From Pseudomonas sp. PB101 (GTDB taxonomy: Bacteria; Pseudomonadota; Gammaproteobacteria; Pseudomonadales; Pseudomonadaceae), in contig NZ_RWIR01000045.1 of NCBI RefSeq assembly GCF_009764265.1, positions 62,001-126,000 on the forward strand: a stretch of DNA of 64,000 nucleotides. Direction: 5' to 3'. A model generated the notes under the pieces. The model was not told the origin of the DNA. It worked only from the letters and a program-made list of their open reading frames with translations, and searched no databases. Position 1 is the stretch's first letter. Each line of letters begins with the position of its first letter. Position numbers and translations under genes: made by a program. Positions 25,821 to 35,198 of the stretch are shown here, piece after piece.

Positions 25821-26832
25821 TAACCGAGCCGTTGCCGCCAAACTGTCCAAGGTCGACAAGGCCGCGATCCTGTTGCTGTCCCTGGGCTCCACCGACGCCG
25901 CGCAGGTGCTGCGTCACATGGGGCCCAAAGAGGTTCAGCGCGTGGGCGTGGCCATGGCCCAGATGGGGAATGTGCACCGCGAGCAGGTCGAGCAGGTGAT
26001 GAGCGAGTTCGTCGATATCGTCGGCGACCAGACCAGCCTGGGCGTCGGCTCCGACGACTACGTGCGCAAGATGCTCACCCAGGCCCTGGGCGAGGACAAG
26101 GCCAACGGCCTGATCGACCGCATCCTGCTCGGTGGCAACACCAGCGGGCTCGACAGCCTGAAGTGGATGGAGCCGCGCGCCGTCGCCGACGTGATCCGTT
26201 ACGAGCACCCGCAGATTCAGGCGATCGTGGTGGCGTATCTCGATCCGGACCAGGCCGGCGAAGTGCTCGGCAACTTCGACCACAAGGTGCGGCTGGACAT
26301 CATCCTGCGCGTGTCTTCGTTGAACACCGTGCAACCGGCAGCCCTGAAAGAACTCAACCAGATTCTCGAGAAGCAGTTCTCCGGCAACTCGAATGCCTCG
26401 CGCACCACCCTGGGTGGCATCAAGCGCGCGGCGGACATCATGAACTTCCTCGACAGCTCGATCGAAGGCCAACTCATGGATTCGATCCGCGAAGTCGACG
26501 AAGACCTGTCCGGTCAGATCGAAGACCTCATGTTCGTGTTCAACAACCTGGCCGATGTCGACGACCGCGGGATCCAGGCACTGTTGCGCGAAGTGTCCTC
26601 CGATGTGCTGGTGCTGGCCCTCAAGGGGTCGGACGAAGGCGTCAAGGAGAAGATCTTCAAGAACATGTCCAAGCGTGCGGCCGAACTGTTGCGCGACGAC
26701 CTGGAAGCCAAGGGCCCGGTGCGCGTCAGCGACGTCGAAACCGCGCAGAAGGAAATCCTCACCATCGCCCGCCGTATGGCCGAAGCCGGAGAAATCGTTC
26801 TCGGCGGCAAGGGCGGCGAGGAAATGATCTAA
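25813..26832 (+). CDS. fliG: FliG, flagellar motor switch protein
   Basis: A 339-residue rotor protein sitting between the MS ring and FliM. The N-terminal FliF-binding domain (LSKVDKAAILLLSLG), the middle domain with EHPQ (YEHPQIQAIVVAYL) that contacts FliM, and the C-terminal torque domain with the charged helix (DDRGIQALLREVSSDVL) are all present and of normal length. It lies in the fliE operon and is translationally coupled to fliF. Confidence 0.96.
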   Translation: MSDNRAVAAKLSKVDKAAILLLSLGSTDAAQVLRHMGPKEVQRVGVAMAQMGNVHREQVEQVMSEFVDIVGDQTSLGVGSDDYVRKMLTQALGEDKANGLIDRILLGGNTSGLDSLKWMEPRAVADVIRYEHPQIQAIVVAYLDPDQAGEVLGNFDHKVRLDIILRVSSLNTVQPAALKELNQILEKQFSGNSNASRTTLGGIKRAADIMNFLDSSIEGQLMDSIREVDEDLSGQIEDLMFVFNNLADVDDRGIQALLREVSSDVLVLALKGSDEGVKEKIFKNMSKRAAELLRDDLEAKGPVRVSDVETAQKEILTIARRMAEAGEIVLGGKGGEEMI

Positions 26833-26836
26833 CACC

Positions 26837-27634
26837 ATGGTCAAGAATGATGATGCACCCACTGACCTGATCCGGGCCAGGGATGTCAGTGGCTTCGAGT
26901 CCTGGGCGCTGCCCAGCTTCGACCCGCCGGTACCCGAGCCGGAACCGGAGCCTGAACCCGAGCCGCCGGAAATGGAGGAAGTGCCGCTGGAGGAAGTCCA
27001 GCCACTGACTCTCGAAGAGCTCGAAAGCATTCGCCAGGAAGCCTACAACGAAGGCTTCGCGGTGGGCGAGAAGGAAGGGTTCCACAGCACCACGCTCAAG
27101 GTCCGCCAGGAAGCCGAAGTGGCCCTGACCGCCAAGATCGGGGCGCTGGAGCAATTGATGACGCACCTGTTCGAGCCCATCGCCGAGCAGGACACCCAGA
27201 TCGAAAAGTCCCTGGTCGACCTGGTGCAACACATCACCAGGCAGGTGATCCAGCGCGAGCTGGCCATCGACTCGACGCAGATCGAACACGTCATGCGCGA
27301 TGCCCTCAAGCTCCTGCCGTTGGGCGTGGGCAATGTGCGGCTGTACATCAATCCGCAGGACTTCGAACAGGTCAAAGCCCTGCGCGAACGCCATGAAGAA
27401 ACCTGGCGCATCGTCGAGGACGAAGCGTTGTTGCCTGGCGGTTGCCGGGTCGAGACAGAACACAGCCGCATTGACGCCACGGTCGAAACCCGCGTCGCGC
27501 GGGTGATGGACAAGCTGTTCGACCAGTTGCACGAGCAGGCCCTGCACCCGGCCGCGCCAGACGTGAGCCTGGACCTGCCGGTCGACAGCAAGCCTGCCGC
27601 CGCGCCAGAACCGGATGCGCCCGATGCGCCTTGA
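26837..27634 (+). CDS. fliH: FliH, flagellar export ATPase regulator
   Basis: A 265-residue soluble protein that holds the FliI ATPase and docks it at the C ring. The N-terminal region contains an uninterrupted Pro-Glu alternation (about residues 33-46) before [20 protein letters not shown]; such acidic linkers are usual in pseudomonad FliH. The coiled middle has [17 protein letters not shown] spacing and the C-terminal FliH domain contains [14 protein letters not shown]. Its 3' end overlaps fliI. Confidence 0.92.
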   Translation: MVKNDDAPTDLIRARDVSGFESWALPSFDPPVPEPEPEPEPEPPEMEEVPLEEVQPLTLEELESIRQEAYNEGFAVGEKEGFHSTTLKVRQEAEVALTAKIGALEQLMTHLFEPIAEQDTQIEKSLVDLVQHITRQVIQRELAIDSTQIEHVMRDALKLLPLGVGNVRLYINPQDFEQVKALRERHEETWRIVEDEALLPGGCRVETEHSRIDATVETRVARVMDKLFDQLHEQALHPAAPDVSLDLPVDSKPAAAPEPDAPDAP

Positions 27635-28982
27635 GCGCACCAGCTTCGCCAAGCGCCTGGGCAGCTATGCCGAGGCCACGGAGCTTGCCGGCGCGCCGAT
27701 CCTTGAGGGCCGCCTGCTGCGCATGGTCGGCCTGACCCTTGAAGCCGAAGGCCTGCGCGCCGCCATGGGCAGCCGCTGCATGGTGATCAACGACGACAGC
27801 TACCACCCGGTGCAGGTCGAAGCCGAGGTGATGGGTTTCTCCGGCAGCAAGGTTTTCCTGATGCCGGTCGGCAGTGTCGCCGGCATTGCGCCCGGTGCCC
27901 GCGTGGTGCCGCTGGCCGATACCGGTCGCCTGCCCATGGGCATGAGCATGCTCGGGCGGGTGCTCGACGGTGCCGGTCGCGCGCTGGACGGCAAGGGCGG
28001 GATGAAAGCCGAAGACTGGGTGCCGATGGATGGCCCGACCATCAACCCGCTCAAGCGTGAGCCGATCAGCGAGCCGCTGGACGTGGGCATCCGTTGCATC
28101 AACGGCATGTTGACGGTCGGTCGCGGCCAGCGTCTCGGCCTGTTCGCCGGTACCGGCGTCGGTAAATCCGTGCTGTTGGGCATGATGACCCGCTTCACCG
28201 AGGCCGACATCATCGTCGTCGGGCTGATCGGTGAGCGGGGTCGTGAAGTTAAGGAGTTCATCGAGCACATCCTCGGTGAAGAAGGGCTCAAGCGCTCAGT
28301 GGTGGTCGCGTCCCCGGCGGACGATGCACCGTTGATGCGCTTGCGCGCGGCCATGTATTGCACGCGCATCGCCGAGTATTTCCGCGACAAGGGCAAGAAC
28401 GTCCTGTTGCTGATGGATTCCCTCACGCGTTTCGCCCAGGCCCAGCGGGAGATCGCCCTGGCCATCGGCGAACCGCCGGCGACCAAGGGTTATCCGCCAT
28501 CGGTGTTCGCCAAGCTGCCGAAACTGGTGGAGCGCGCCGGTAATGCGGAGAAGGGCGGTGGTTCAATCACCGCGTTCTACACCGTGTTGTCCGAAGGCGA
28601 TGACCAGCAGGACCCGATTGCCGACTCGGCGCGGGGCGTGCTCGACGGACACATCGTGCTGTCCCGGCGTCTGGCCGAGGAAGGGCATTACCCAGCCATC
28701 GACATCGAGGCGTCCATCAGCCGGGTGATGCCGGCGGTGGTGTCGCCGGAACACATGGTTCGTGCGCAGTACTTCAAGCAATTGTGGTCGCGTTATCAGC
28801 AGAGCCGCGACCTGATCAGCGTTGGCGCTTATGTCGCCGGCGGCGATCGCGAAACCGACCTGGCGATTTCCCTGCAACCGCAACTGGTCAAATACCTGCG
28901 CCAGGGCCTCAACGACAGCATCAGCCTGGGCGAAAGCGAAGCGTATCTCGCCTCGATCTTCGCGCCCGCGGCGGGCGGTTAA
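27624..28982 (+). CDS. fliI: FliI, flagellum-specific export ATPase
   Basis: A 452-residue F1-beta-like ATPase that energizes loading of flagellar export substrates. Walker A is GTGVGKS (residues 176-182), Walker [13 protein letters not shown], and the export-ATPase motif [18 protein letters not shown] is present. The start is taken at 27624 ([12 protein letters not shown]), which matches the usual FliI N-terminus; ATG 27615 would add three residues. Both starts lie inside the end of fliH, implying coupled translation. Confidence 0.95.
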   Translation: MRLERTSFAKRLGSYAEATELAGAPILEGRLLRMVGLTLEAEGLRAAMGSRCMVINDDSYHPVQVEAEVMGFSGSKVFLMPVGSVAGIAPGARVVPLADTGRLPMGMSMLGRVLDGAGRALDGKGGMKAEDWVPMDGPTINPLKREPISEPLDVGIRCINGMLTVGRGQRLGLFAGTGVGKSVLLGMMTRFTEADIIVVGLIGERGREVKEFIEHILGEEGLKRSVVVASPADDAPLMRLRAAMYCTRIAEYFRDKGKNVLLLMDSLTRFAQAQREIALAIGEPPATKGYPPSVFAKLPKLVERAGNAEKGGGSITAFYTVLSEGDDQQDPIADSARGVLDGHIVLSRRLAEEGHYPAIDIEASISRVMPAVVSPEHMVRAQYFKQLWSRYQQSRDLISVGAYVAGGDRETDLAISLQPQLVKYLRQGLNDSISLGESEAYLASIFAPAAGG

Positions 28983-28988
28983 GCGCGC

Positions 28989-29438
28989 ATGGCGCAGACT
29001 CGGGCAGGGCGGCTGGCGCCGGTGGTGGAAATGGCCGAAAAGGCCGAGAAAACCGCGGTCCAGCGCCTGGGGCACTTTCAAGGGCAGGTTCGCCTGGCGG
29101 AAAGCAAGCTTGCCGACCTCGAGGCCTTCCGCCTCGACTACCAGGAACAATGGATCGTACGCGGCAGCGGCGGCGTCTCGGGCCAATGGTTGCTGGGCTA
29201 TCAGGGCTTCCTTGCGCAACTGGGCACGGCGATTGACCAGCAACGGCAAAGCCTGGCCTGGCATCAAAACAACCTGAACAAGGCCCGGGAAACCTGGCAG
29301 CAGGCCTTTGCCCGGGTCGAAGGCTTGCGCAAACTGGTGCAGCGCTATGCCGATGAGGCGCGGGCGCTTGAAGACCGGCGCGAACAGAAATTACTGGATG
29401 AACTGTCCCAGCGCCTGCCGCGTGAGAGTCCGTATTGA
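28989..29438 (+). CDS. fliJ: FliJ, flagellar export chaperone/ATPase stalk
   Basis: A 149-residue, highly charged coiled-coil protein with almost continuous heptad pattern (VVEMAEKAEKTAVQRLGHFQ, QRLPRES at the end). FliJ acts as the central stalk of the FliI hexamer and an escort for chaperones. It begins six bases after the fliI stop and closes the fliEFGHIJ operon; a solo REP follows. Confidence 0.9.
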   Translation: MAQTRAGRLAPVVEMAEKAEKTAVQRLGHFQGQVRLAESKLADLEAFRLDYQEQWIVRGSGGVSGQWLLGYQGFLAQLGTAIDQQRQSLAWHQNNLNKARETWQQAFARVEGLRKLVQRYADEARALEDRREQKLLDELSQRLPRESPY

Positions 29439-29460
29439 GTCAGGTCATGCGCGTTATCGT

Positions 29461-29489
29461 TCTTCGCGGGCTAGCCACGCTCCCACAGG
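29461..29489. repeat. Solo REP element
   Basis: TTCGCGGGCTAGCCACGCTC followed by CCACAGG resembles one arm of the Pseudomonas REP family seen at 39065 and 53795; no second arm is present nearby. Confidence 0.6.
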
Positions 29490-29574
29490 TCGTGCAGCCC
29501 TCAGCCTTGCCGCAACCTGTAGCCGATGCTAAACCTTGTACAAGCAGGTTCCTCAATGACAAGGAAGCCATGAC

Positions 29575-29874
29575 ATGTCAGTCCTAACAGAAGTGTCCCA
29601 GGATGGGCAAAAGCTGACGATTTCGATCAAGGGCCGTTTCGATTTCGCCAAGCATCAGGAATTTCGTCAGTCCTACGAAGATAAACAGCTTTCGGCGGTT
29701 GTGGTCGACCTCAAAGAAGCCACTTACCTCGACAGTTCGGCCCTGGGCATGCTGCTTTTGCTGCGCGATCACGCCGGTGGCGACGACTCCGACATCCGCG
29801 TGGTCAACAGCAGTACCGACGTGCGCAAAATCCTCGCCATCTCCAACTTCGACAAGCTGTTCGACATCAGTTGA
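29575..29874 (+). CDS. hsbA: STAS-domain anti-sigma factor antagonist (HsbA-like)
   Basis: A 99-residue STAS protein. The phospho-accepting serine lies in YLDSSALGMLLLL (S54/S55), and the beta-alpha pattern spans the whole chain. In P. aeruginosa HsbA is the output of the HptB-HsbR pathway; depending on phosphorylation it binds FlgM or a diguanylate cyclase, shifting cells between swimming and biofilm growth. Here it is followed at once by an HsbR-like and an HptB-like gene, so orthology is likely though the order is reversed. AAGGA lies nine bases before ATG 29575. Confidence 0.8.
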   Translation: MSVLTEVSQDGQKLTISIKGRFDFAKHQEFRQSYEDKQLSAVVVDLKEATYLDSSALGMLLLLRDHAGGDDSDIRVVNSSTDVRKILAISNFDKLFDIS

Positions 29875-29879
29875 TTGCC

Positions 29880-31586
29880 ATGCAGCCCATGGAGCCGCTG
29901 ACGATCCTGATTGCCGAGGACAGCGCCGCCGATCGCCTGCTGTTGTCCAGCATCCTGCGCCGCCAGGGGCATGAAGTGCTGACGGCGGCCAACGGTGCCG
30001 AGGCGGTCGAGGCGTTTGGCCGGCAACAACCGCACCTGGTGTTGATGGATGCAATGATGCCGGTCATGGACGGCTTCGAGGCGGCCCGGCAAATCAAGGC
30101 CCTGGCCGGGGAAACCCTGGTGCCGATCATCTTCCTCACCTCGTTGTCCGAAAGCGAGGCCCTGGCCCGTTGTCTGGAGGTCGGCGGTGACGACTTTCTG
30201 GCAAAACCCTATAACCAGGTGATTCTCGCGGCCAAGATCAAGGCGATGGATCGCTTGCGGCGCTTGCAGGACACCGTTCTGCAGCAGCGTGACCAGATCG
30301 CCCGGCATCACGAGTACCTGCTCAACGAGCAGCGCGTGGCCAAGGCCGTTTTCGACAAGGTGGCGCACTCCGGCTGCCTGAATGCCGCGCCGAACATCCG
30401 TTATCTGCAATCGCCCTATGCGCTGTTCAACGGCGACCTGTTGCTGGCCGCGTTCACGCCGGCCGGGGACATGCACGTACTGCTGGGCGATTTCACCGGT
30501 CACGGTCTGCCGGCGGCCGTGGGCGCCATGCCCCTGGCCGAAGTCTTTTACGGGATGACCGCCAAGGGCTATGGCCTGGCGGAAACCCTGCGCGAAATGA
30601 ATGCCAAGCTCAAGCGCATCCTGCCGGTGGACATGTTCTGCTGCGCCACGTTGCTGTGCCTGAGTTTTCAGCGCCGTTCGGTGGAGGTCTGGAATGGCGG
30701 AATGCCGGACGGTTACCTGCATTGCATGGCCAGTGGCGAGCGAATCCCCTTGCCGGCGCGGCACCTGCCTCTGGGGGTGCTGAGCCCGGAATCCTTCGAT
30801 GAGCGCACCGAAGTGTTTCCCATGGCGCTCGGGGACCGGGTGTTCCTCTTGTCCGATGGGGTGATCGACACCTGCGACGCCAATGAACAGTTGTTTGGCG
30901 TGCAACGATTGCAGCAGGTATTCGCCGCCAATCGTCAGGCGGATGCGCTGTTCGAAGAGATCGAGCAGGCGCTCCGCGATTTTGGCGGGGAAGCGCGCGA
31001 CGATGTCAGCATGGTCGAAATCAGCCTGCTGGAGCCGGCGCAGATCACGCCGCCGGCATTGGTCTACTCCGACAGCGGCCAGTCGTGCCCGCTGGACTGG
31101 TCGGTGAGCTTCGAGTTTCGCGCGGCCACGCTCAAGCGGTTCAATCCGTTGCCATACCTGTTGCAGCTGCTGCTCGAGGTACATGGCCTTCGGGCTCAAA
31201 GCGGTGCGCTCTACAGTGTGCTGGCGGAGCTCTATTCCAATGCGCTGGAGCATGGCGTGCTGGGGCTGGACTCGAGCCTCAAGCGCAATGCCTCGGGATT
31301 CGCGCGGTATTATCAAGAGCGCAGTACCCGCCTCGGCGAGCTGCAGGAAGGCTTTGTACGGGTACATTTGCAGGTGACGCCGACGGACGATGGCGGTTGC
31401 CTGACCATTCACGTCGAAGACAGCGGCAAGGGTTTCGATGTCGAGCGGGTGATGGCAAGACCTTTGGAAGACATCCGCCTGTCGGGACGCGGGGTCAGTC
31501 TGATCCGCCAGTTGGGGCGTAATGCCCGCTGGACCGACAATGGTCGAAGTGCACGCGTGGAGTTTATCTGGGAGGCTCTGGCATAA
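29880..31586 (+). CDS. hsbR: HsbR-like response regulator with PP2C phosphatase and kinase domains
   Basis: A 568-residue three-domain protein: receiver (1-125) with D57 in LVLMDAMMPVMDGF; a PP2C/SpoIIE serine phosphatase (about 180-385) with GDFTGHGLPAAVGAMPLAE and LSDGVIDTCDAN; and a C-terminal GHKL anti-sigma-factor-type kinase (about 430-568) with LAELYSNALEHGVLGLD and EDSGKGFD. Such switch proteins phosphorylate or dephosphorylate a STAS partner, here the HsbA-like product. ATG 29880 is used; a TTG at 29871 overlapping the upstream stop is equally possible and neither has a strong ribosome site. Confidence 0.82.
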   Translation: MQPMEPLTILIAEDSAADRLLLSSILRRQGHEVLTAANGAEAVEAFGRQQPHLVLMDAMMPVMDGFEAARQIKALAGETLVPIIFLTSLSESEALARCLEVGGDDFLAKPYNQVILAAKIKAMDRLRRLQDTVLQQRDQIARHHEYLLNEQRVAKAVFDKVAHSGCLNAAPNIRYLQSPYALFNGDLLLAAFTPAGDMHVLLGDFTGHGLPAAVGAMPLAEVFYGMTAKGYGLAETLREMNAKLKRILPVDMFCCATLLCLSFQRRSVEVWNGGMPDGYLHCMASGERIPLPARHLPLGVLSPESFDERTEVFPMALGDRVFLLSDGVIDTCDANEQLFGVQRLQQVFAANRQADALFEEIEQALRDFGGEARDDVSMVEISLLEPAQITPPALVYSDSGQSCPLDWSVSFEFRAATLKRFNPLPYLLQLLLEVHGLRAQSGALYSVLAELYSNALEHGVLGLDSSLKRNASGFARYYQERSTRLGELQEGFVRVHLQVTPTDDGGCLTIHVEDSGKGFDVERVMARPLEDIRLSGRGVSLIRQLGRNARWTDNGRSARVEFIWEALA

Positions 31587-31616
31587 TCCGCGCATTCTTG
31601 ATCAAGGAGTGAGCAA

Positions 31617-31967
31617 GTGGACGAGACACATGTGGACCGCAACGCGCTGAGTGCATTGCAGGAAGTGATGGAGGAGAGTTATCCGGATCTGCTCGATATC
31701 TTTCTTGCGGACTCCGAAGAGCGCCTGGAAGTCTTGAGAGCGGCTGGCAGTGGCGACCTGCTCGTTGAAACCGCCCATAGCTTCAAAGGCAGCAGCAGCA
31801 ATATGGGCGCCGTCAGGCTGACCGAGCTGTGCCATCAACTTGAGCAGCAGGCCAGGACTCTGCCCGTCAACGACATTCAGGAACTGGTCCGCGAAATCGA
31901 TCGCGAGTTTGCCTCTGTCCGGCCTCTATACGAAGCCGAGCGACAGCGTTGCCCGGCAAAAATCTGA
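31617..31967 (+). CDS. hptB: HptB-like histidine phosphotransfer protein
   Basis: A 116-residue single Hpt domain with phospho-accepting H54 in AHSFKGSSSNMGA. Translation starts at GTG 31617, with AAGGAG eight bases upstream. In P. aeruginosa HptB relays phosphate from hybrid sensors (PA1611, SagS, ErcS', RetS) to HsbR. The hybrid kinases are not in this window. The gene ends just before the sigma-54 promoter of fliK. Confidence 0.85.
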   Translation: MDETHVDRNALSALQEVMEESYPDLLDIFLADSEERLEVLRAAGSGDLLVETAHSFKGSSSNMGAVRLTELCHQLEQQARTLPVNDIQELVREIDREFASVRPLYEAERQRCPAKI

Positions 31968-32001
31968 GCATGCCCTGCTTTTGGTCTCTATCGAGTGAAA
32001 C

Positions 32002-32017
32002 TGGCTCGACCTTTGCA
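32002..32017 (+). promoter_or_regulatory. Sigma-54 (RpoN) promoter of fliK
   Basis: TGGCTCG-N4-TTGCA matches the -24/-12 consensus at all but one base; GG (32003) and GC (32015) are twelve bases apart. It lies 51 bases before the fliK ATG. Confidence 0.85.
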
Positions 32018-32067
32018 GTTATCTGACCCAACTGTACTTACGAGCCCTGTGCAGCGGAGACCGTTTC

Positions 32068-33414
32068 ATGCCCGTTACCCCGAATATTCTGCTTCAGGCC
32101 TCCAGGCAGGCCCAGACTCAGGCCGCCTCCGCCAATCCTTCGGCGCCGGCCGCCGAGCCCGGGGACAAGGCCGCAAGCTTCGCTCGTGTCTACGCCAGTC
32201 AGGCTCAAAGCAAGCCCGATGCGGTGGCGGATGCCTCGGTCAAGCCAGGTCGCGACAAAACCTCGGACGTCGCCGCCAGGAAAGACGCAGGTGAAGACAA
32301 ATCTGCCGCCGATGAGCCGGTGGTTGCCGATGGCGGCAAATCCTTGCCTGCCGATAAACCGGTGCAGGCTGACGACAAGAGCGCCGGCGATGATGGGTCA
32401 GATGCCGACCCGGCTCCGGTCGTCGATGCCGCGCCGGTCGATCCGGCGCTGGATCCTGCGTTGCAGCCAACCACCCAGCCTGCGCCAGCAACGCCTGCCG
32501 TAGCCGATGCAGTGCAGCCAGCGGTTGAAGCCTCGCTTGCTGCGGCGGTCGCGCCTGCAAACGTTGCGGCGCCTACCGGCACTGACGGCGACTTCGACCC
32601 CGAGGCCGATCCGCTCGACGCCCTGCCGGCGTTACGCCTGGCGATGGAGCAGAGCGGGCACGTATCGGCTTCCAGCCAGGCGCAGCCAAAGGCTGCATCG
32701 ACACAGACACAAGCCCAGGCTGACGGTGAGCTGACGTCGACGCAAAACTTTGCCGCCGGCATGGCGACCATGCTCGATGTCCAGGCGGACAAGGACAGCA
32801 CTGCTCAGGGCGACGACAAGGCTTTCAGCGGCTTGATCGATGACGGCCTGAAGGACCTCAAGTCCGCCAGCAGCGACACCCGTGTCGATGATTTCGCCAA
32901 CCGCCTGGCCGCGCTGACCCAGGCGGCCACGCCGAAGACCGCCAATGCCTTGCCGGTGAACCAGCCGATCGCCATGCACCAGAACGGCTGGACCGAAGAG
33001 GTGGTGAACCGGGTCATGTACCTGTCCAGCGCCAACCTCAAGGCGGCGGACATCCAGTTGCAGCCCGCCGAGCTTGGACGTCTGGACATTCGGGTGAGCA
33101 TGGTTCCCGATCAACAGACCCAGGTCACCTTCATGAGCGCGCATCCGGGCGTGCGTGAAGCGCTGGATGGCCAGGTTCATCGCTTGCGCGACATGTTCGC
33201 CCAGCAGGGCATGGGGCAGGTCGATGTCAACGTTTCGGACCAGTCCCGCGGTTCGCAAGACCAGGGGCAAAACCAGCAGGCGCAAAGCGGTCGCAGCAAT
33301 GCGAGCGGTGGCCGTCTCGACTCGGTCGGTGACGACGTTGCGCCAAGCGTCGCTGAAGTGGCTGCCAATACCACCAGCGTAATCGGCTCCAGTGTGGTCG
33401 ATTACTACGCCTGA
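32068..33414 (+). CDS. fliK: FliK, flagellar hook-length control protein
   Basis: A 448-residue secreted ruler protein. Residues 1 to about 300 are low-complexity (Ala, Pro, Asp, Gln, Ser), suitable for an extended molecule, and the conserved Flg_hook domain follows (about 310-390: EEVVNRVMYLSSANLKAADI, QLQPAELGRLDIRVSM) that switches FlhB specificity. The C-terminal tail is Gln/Ser/Gly-rich. It has its own sigma-54 promoter. A second FliK-like gene is present at 57038-58600 on the other strand. Confidence 0.93.
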   Translation: MPVTPNILLQASRQAQTQAASANPSAPAAEPGDKAASFARVYASQAQSKPDAVADASVKPGRDKTSDVAARKDAGEDKSAADEPVVADGGKSLPADKPVQADDKSAGDDGSDADPAPVVDAAPVDPALDPALQPTTQPAPATPAVADAVQPAVEASLAAAVAPANVAAPTGTDGDFDPEADPLDALPALRLAMEQSGHVSASSQAQPKAASTQTQAQADGELTSTQNFAAGMATMLDVQADKDSTAQGDDKAFSGLIDDGLKDLKSASSDTRVDDFANRLAALTQAATPKTANALPVNQPIAMHQNGWTEEVVNRVMYLSSANLKAADIQLQPAELGRLDIRVSMVPDQQTQVTFMSAHPGVREALDGQVHRLRDMFAQQGMGQVDVNVSDQSRGSQDQGQNQQAQSGRSNASGGRLDSVGDDVAPSVAEVAANTTSVIGSSVVDYYA

Positions 33415-33432
33415 CGAACACAACACCTGACC

Positions 33433-33524
33433 CTGTGGGAGCGAGCTTGCTCGCGATGGCGGCATAACGTTCAACATCTTTGTTGACTGTCACACCGCCA
33501 TCGCGAGCAAGCTCGCTCCCACAG
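33433..33524. repeat. REPIN (paired REP elements)
   Basis: A perfect 30-base inverted repeat (33433-33462, 33495-33524) with REP core GGGAGCGAGCTTGCTCGCGA encloses a 32-base spacer unrelated to the spacers at 23491 and 51797. It lies between fliK and the fliL promoter and may serve as a transcription end. Confidence 0.92.
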
Positions 33525-33584
33525 TGGTTTTGCAGTGTTGCCCGGATTGCTGGCAGTCCGTCGCTCCATCTCCCCCAACAGTTC

Positions 33585-33600
33585 TGGCATAACACTTGCT
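33585..33600 (+). promoter_or_regulatory. Sigma-54 (RpoN) promoter of fliLMNOPQR-flhB
   Basis: TGGCATA-N4-TTGCT carries the invariant GG (33586) and GC (33598) twelve bases apart, 51 bases before fliL. Confidence 0.85.
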
Positions 33601-33650
33601 CTTGCCTTGCCGTGCGACTGTGAAAACCCGATTAGTGACGGATTATTGGC

Positions 33651-34154
33651 ATGGCGAAGAGCGACGCAGCAGTAAAAGAACCCGCAACCAAAGGCAAACT
33701 CAAGCTGATTGTCCTGATCGTGGTGGCCCTGCTGCTGGCGATCGGTGTGTCCGTGGGCGCGACCTGGTACTTCATGCACAGCGCTCAGGGCAAGCCTGCC
33801 GCCGCCGAGGCGCAGACCGCTCCGGTCGGTAAGCAGCCAGCGATTTTCGAACCGATGGCACCGGCTTTCGTGGCCAACTTCAACCAGAACGGTCGCCAGC
33901 GCTACATGCAAGTGAGCATCACCATGCTCGCGCGCAACCAGGCGGACCTGGAGGCACTCAAGGTCCATATGCCGGTGATCCGCAACAACCTGGTCATGCT
34001 GTTCTCCGGGCAGGACTTCGCGACCCTCGCCTCGCCGGTCGGTCAGGAAATGCTGCGGCAGAAAGCCACCGCCAGCGTCCAGGAAGTGGCGCAGAAAGAG
34101 CTCGGCAAAGTGGTCATCGAACAGTTGCTTTTCACTAATTTCGTACTGCAGTAG
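33651..34154 (+). CDS. fliL: FliL, flagellar basal-body-associated protein
   Basis: A 167-residue single-pass inner membrane protein: a Lys-rich cytoplasmic N-terminus, one transmembrane helix (about 17-40, LKLIVLIVVALLLAIGVSV) and a periplasmic FliL domain (NGRQRYMQVSITMLARNQAD ... VVIEQLLFTNFVLQ). FliL surrounds stator units and supports torque. It heads the operon that runs through flhB and has its own sigma-54 promoter. Confidence 0.94.
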   Translation: MAKSDAAVKEPATKGKLKLIVLIVVALLLAIGVSVGATWYFMHSAQGKPAAAEAQTAPVGKQPAIFEPMAPAFVANFNQNGRQRYMQVSITMLARNQADLEALKVHMPVIRNNLVMLFSGQDFATLASPVGQEMLRQKATASVQEVAQKELGKVVIEQLLFTNFVLQ

Positions 34155-34163
34155 GAACACGAC

Positions 34164-35132
34164 ATGGCCGTGCAGGACCTGCTGTCCCAGGATGAGATCG
34201 ACGCGCTGTTGCATGGCGTCGACGATGGTCTGGTACAGACCGAAAACGCTGCCGAACCCGGCACCGTCAAAAGCTACGACCTGACCAGCCAGGATCGCAT
34301 CGTCCGTGGACGCATGCCGACCCTGGAGATGATCAACGAGCGTTTCGCCCGCTACACCCGCATCAGCATGTTCAACATGCTGCGTCGCTCGGCGGACGTG
34401 GCGGTCGGTGGCGTGCAGGTGATGAAGTTCGGCGAATACGTGCACTCGCTGTACGTGCCGACCAGCCTCAACCTGGTCAAGATCAAACCGCTGCGCGGCA
34501 CTGCGCTGTTCATCCTCGACGCCAAGCTGGTGTTCAAGCTGGTGGACAACTTCTTCGGCGGCGACGGCCGCCACGCCAAGATCGAAGGGCGTGAATTCAC
34601 CCCGACCGAACTGCGTGTGGTGCGCATGGTGCTGGAGCAGGCGTTCGTCGACTTGAAAGAAGCCTGGCAGGCGATCATGGAAGTCAACTTCGAGTACATC
34701 AACTCGGAAGTGAACCCGGCCATGGCCAACATCGTCGGCCCGAGCGAAGCCATTGTGGTGTCGACCTTCCACATCGAACTCGATGGCGGTGGCGGCGACC
34801 TGCACGTGACCATGCCGTACTCGATGATCGAGCCGGTGCGCGAAATGCTCGACGCCGGCTTCCAGTCGGACCTCGACGACCAGGACGAGCGCTGGGTCAA
34901 CGCCCTGCGCCAGGACGTGCTGGACGTCGATGTGCCGATCGGTGCGACCGTGGCCCGCCGGCAGTTGCGCCTGCGCGACATCCTGCACATGCAGCCGGGG
35001 GATGTGATCCCGGTCGACATGCCGGAAGAAATGATCATGCGCGCCAACGGCGTGCCGGCCTTCAAGGTCAAGATGGGCTCGCACAAGGGCAACCTGGCGT
35101 TGCAAGTGATCGAGCCGATCGAGCGCCGCTGA
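34164..35132 (+). CDS. fliM: FliM, flagellar motor switch protein
   Basis: A 322-residue C-ring protein. The N-terminal CheY-P binding peptide is seen as DLLSQDEIDALLHGV, the central domain includes the FliG-contact GGXG-type segment (DNFFGGDGRHAKIEGREFT), and the C-terminal SpoA domain (MPEEMIMRANGVPAFKVKMG) pairs with FliN. Length is normal. It lies nine bases after fliL. Confidence 0.96.
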   Translation: MAVQDLLSQDEIDALLHGVDDGLVQTENAAEPGTVKSYDLTSQDRIVRGRMPTLEMINERFARYTRISMFNMLRRSADVAVGGVQVMKFGEYVHSLYVPTSLNLVKIKPLRGTALFILDAKLVFKLVDNFFGGDGRHAKIEGREFTPTELRVVRMVLEQAFVDLKEAWQAIMEVNFEYINSEVNPAMANIVGPSEAIVVSTFHIELDGGGGDLHVTMPYSMIEPVREMLDAGFQSDLDDQDERWVNALRQDVLDVDVPIGATVARRQLRLRDILHMQPGDVIPVDMPEEMIMRANGVPAFKVKMGSHKGNLALQVIEPIERR

Positions 35133-35198
35133 CCGGCGCTCGTACCCGTTCGCAATTAACCGAATTCTGAATTTTTGCTCGCCGAGGACACCGACACT

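Noticed and set aside
23943..25892. 649-codon minus-strand frame opposite fliF
   Set aside because: His/Arg/Gln/Val-rich composition typical of antisense shadow frames; fliF is certain.
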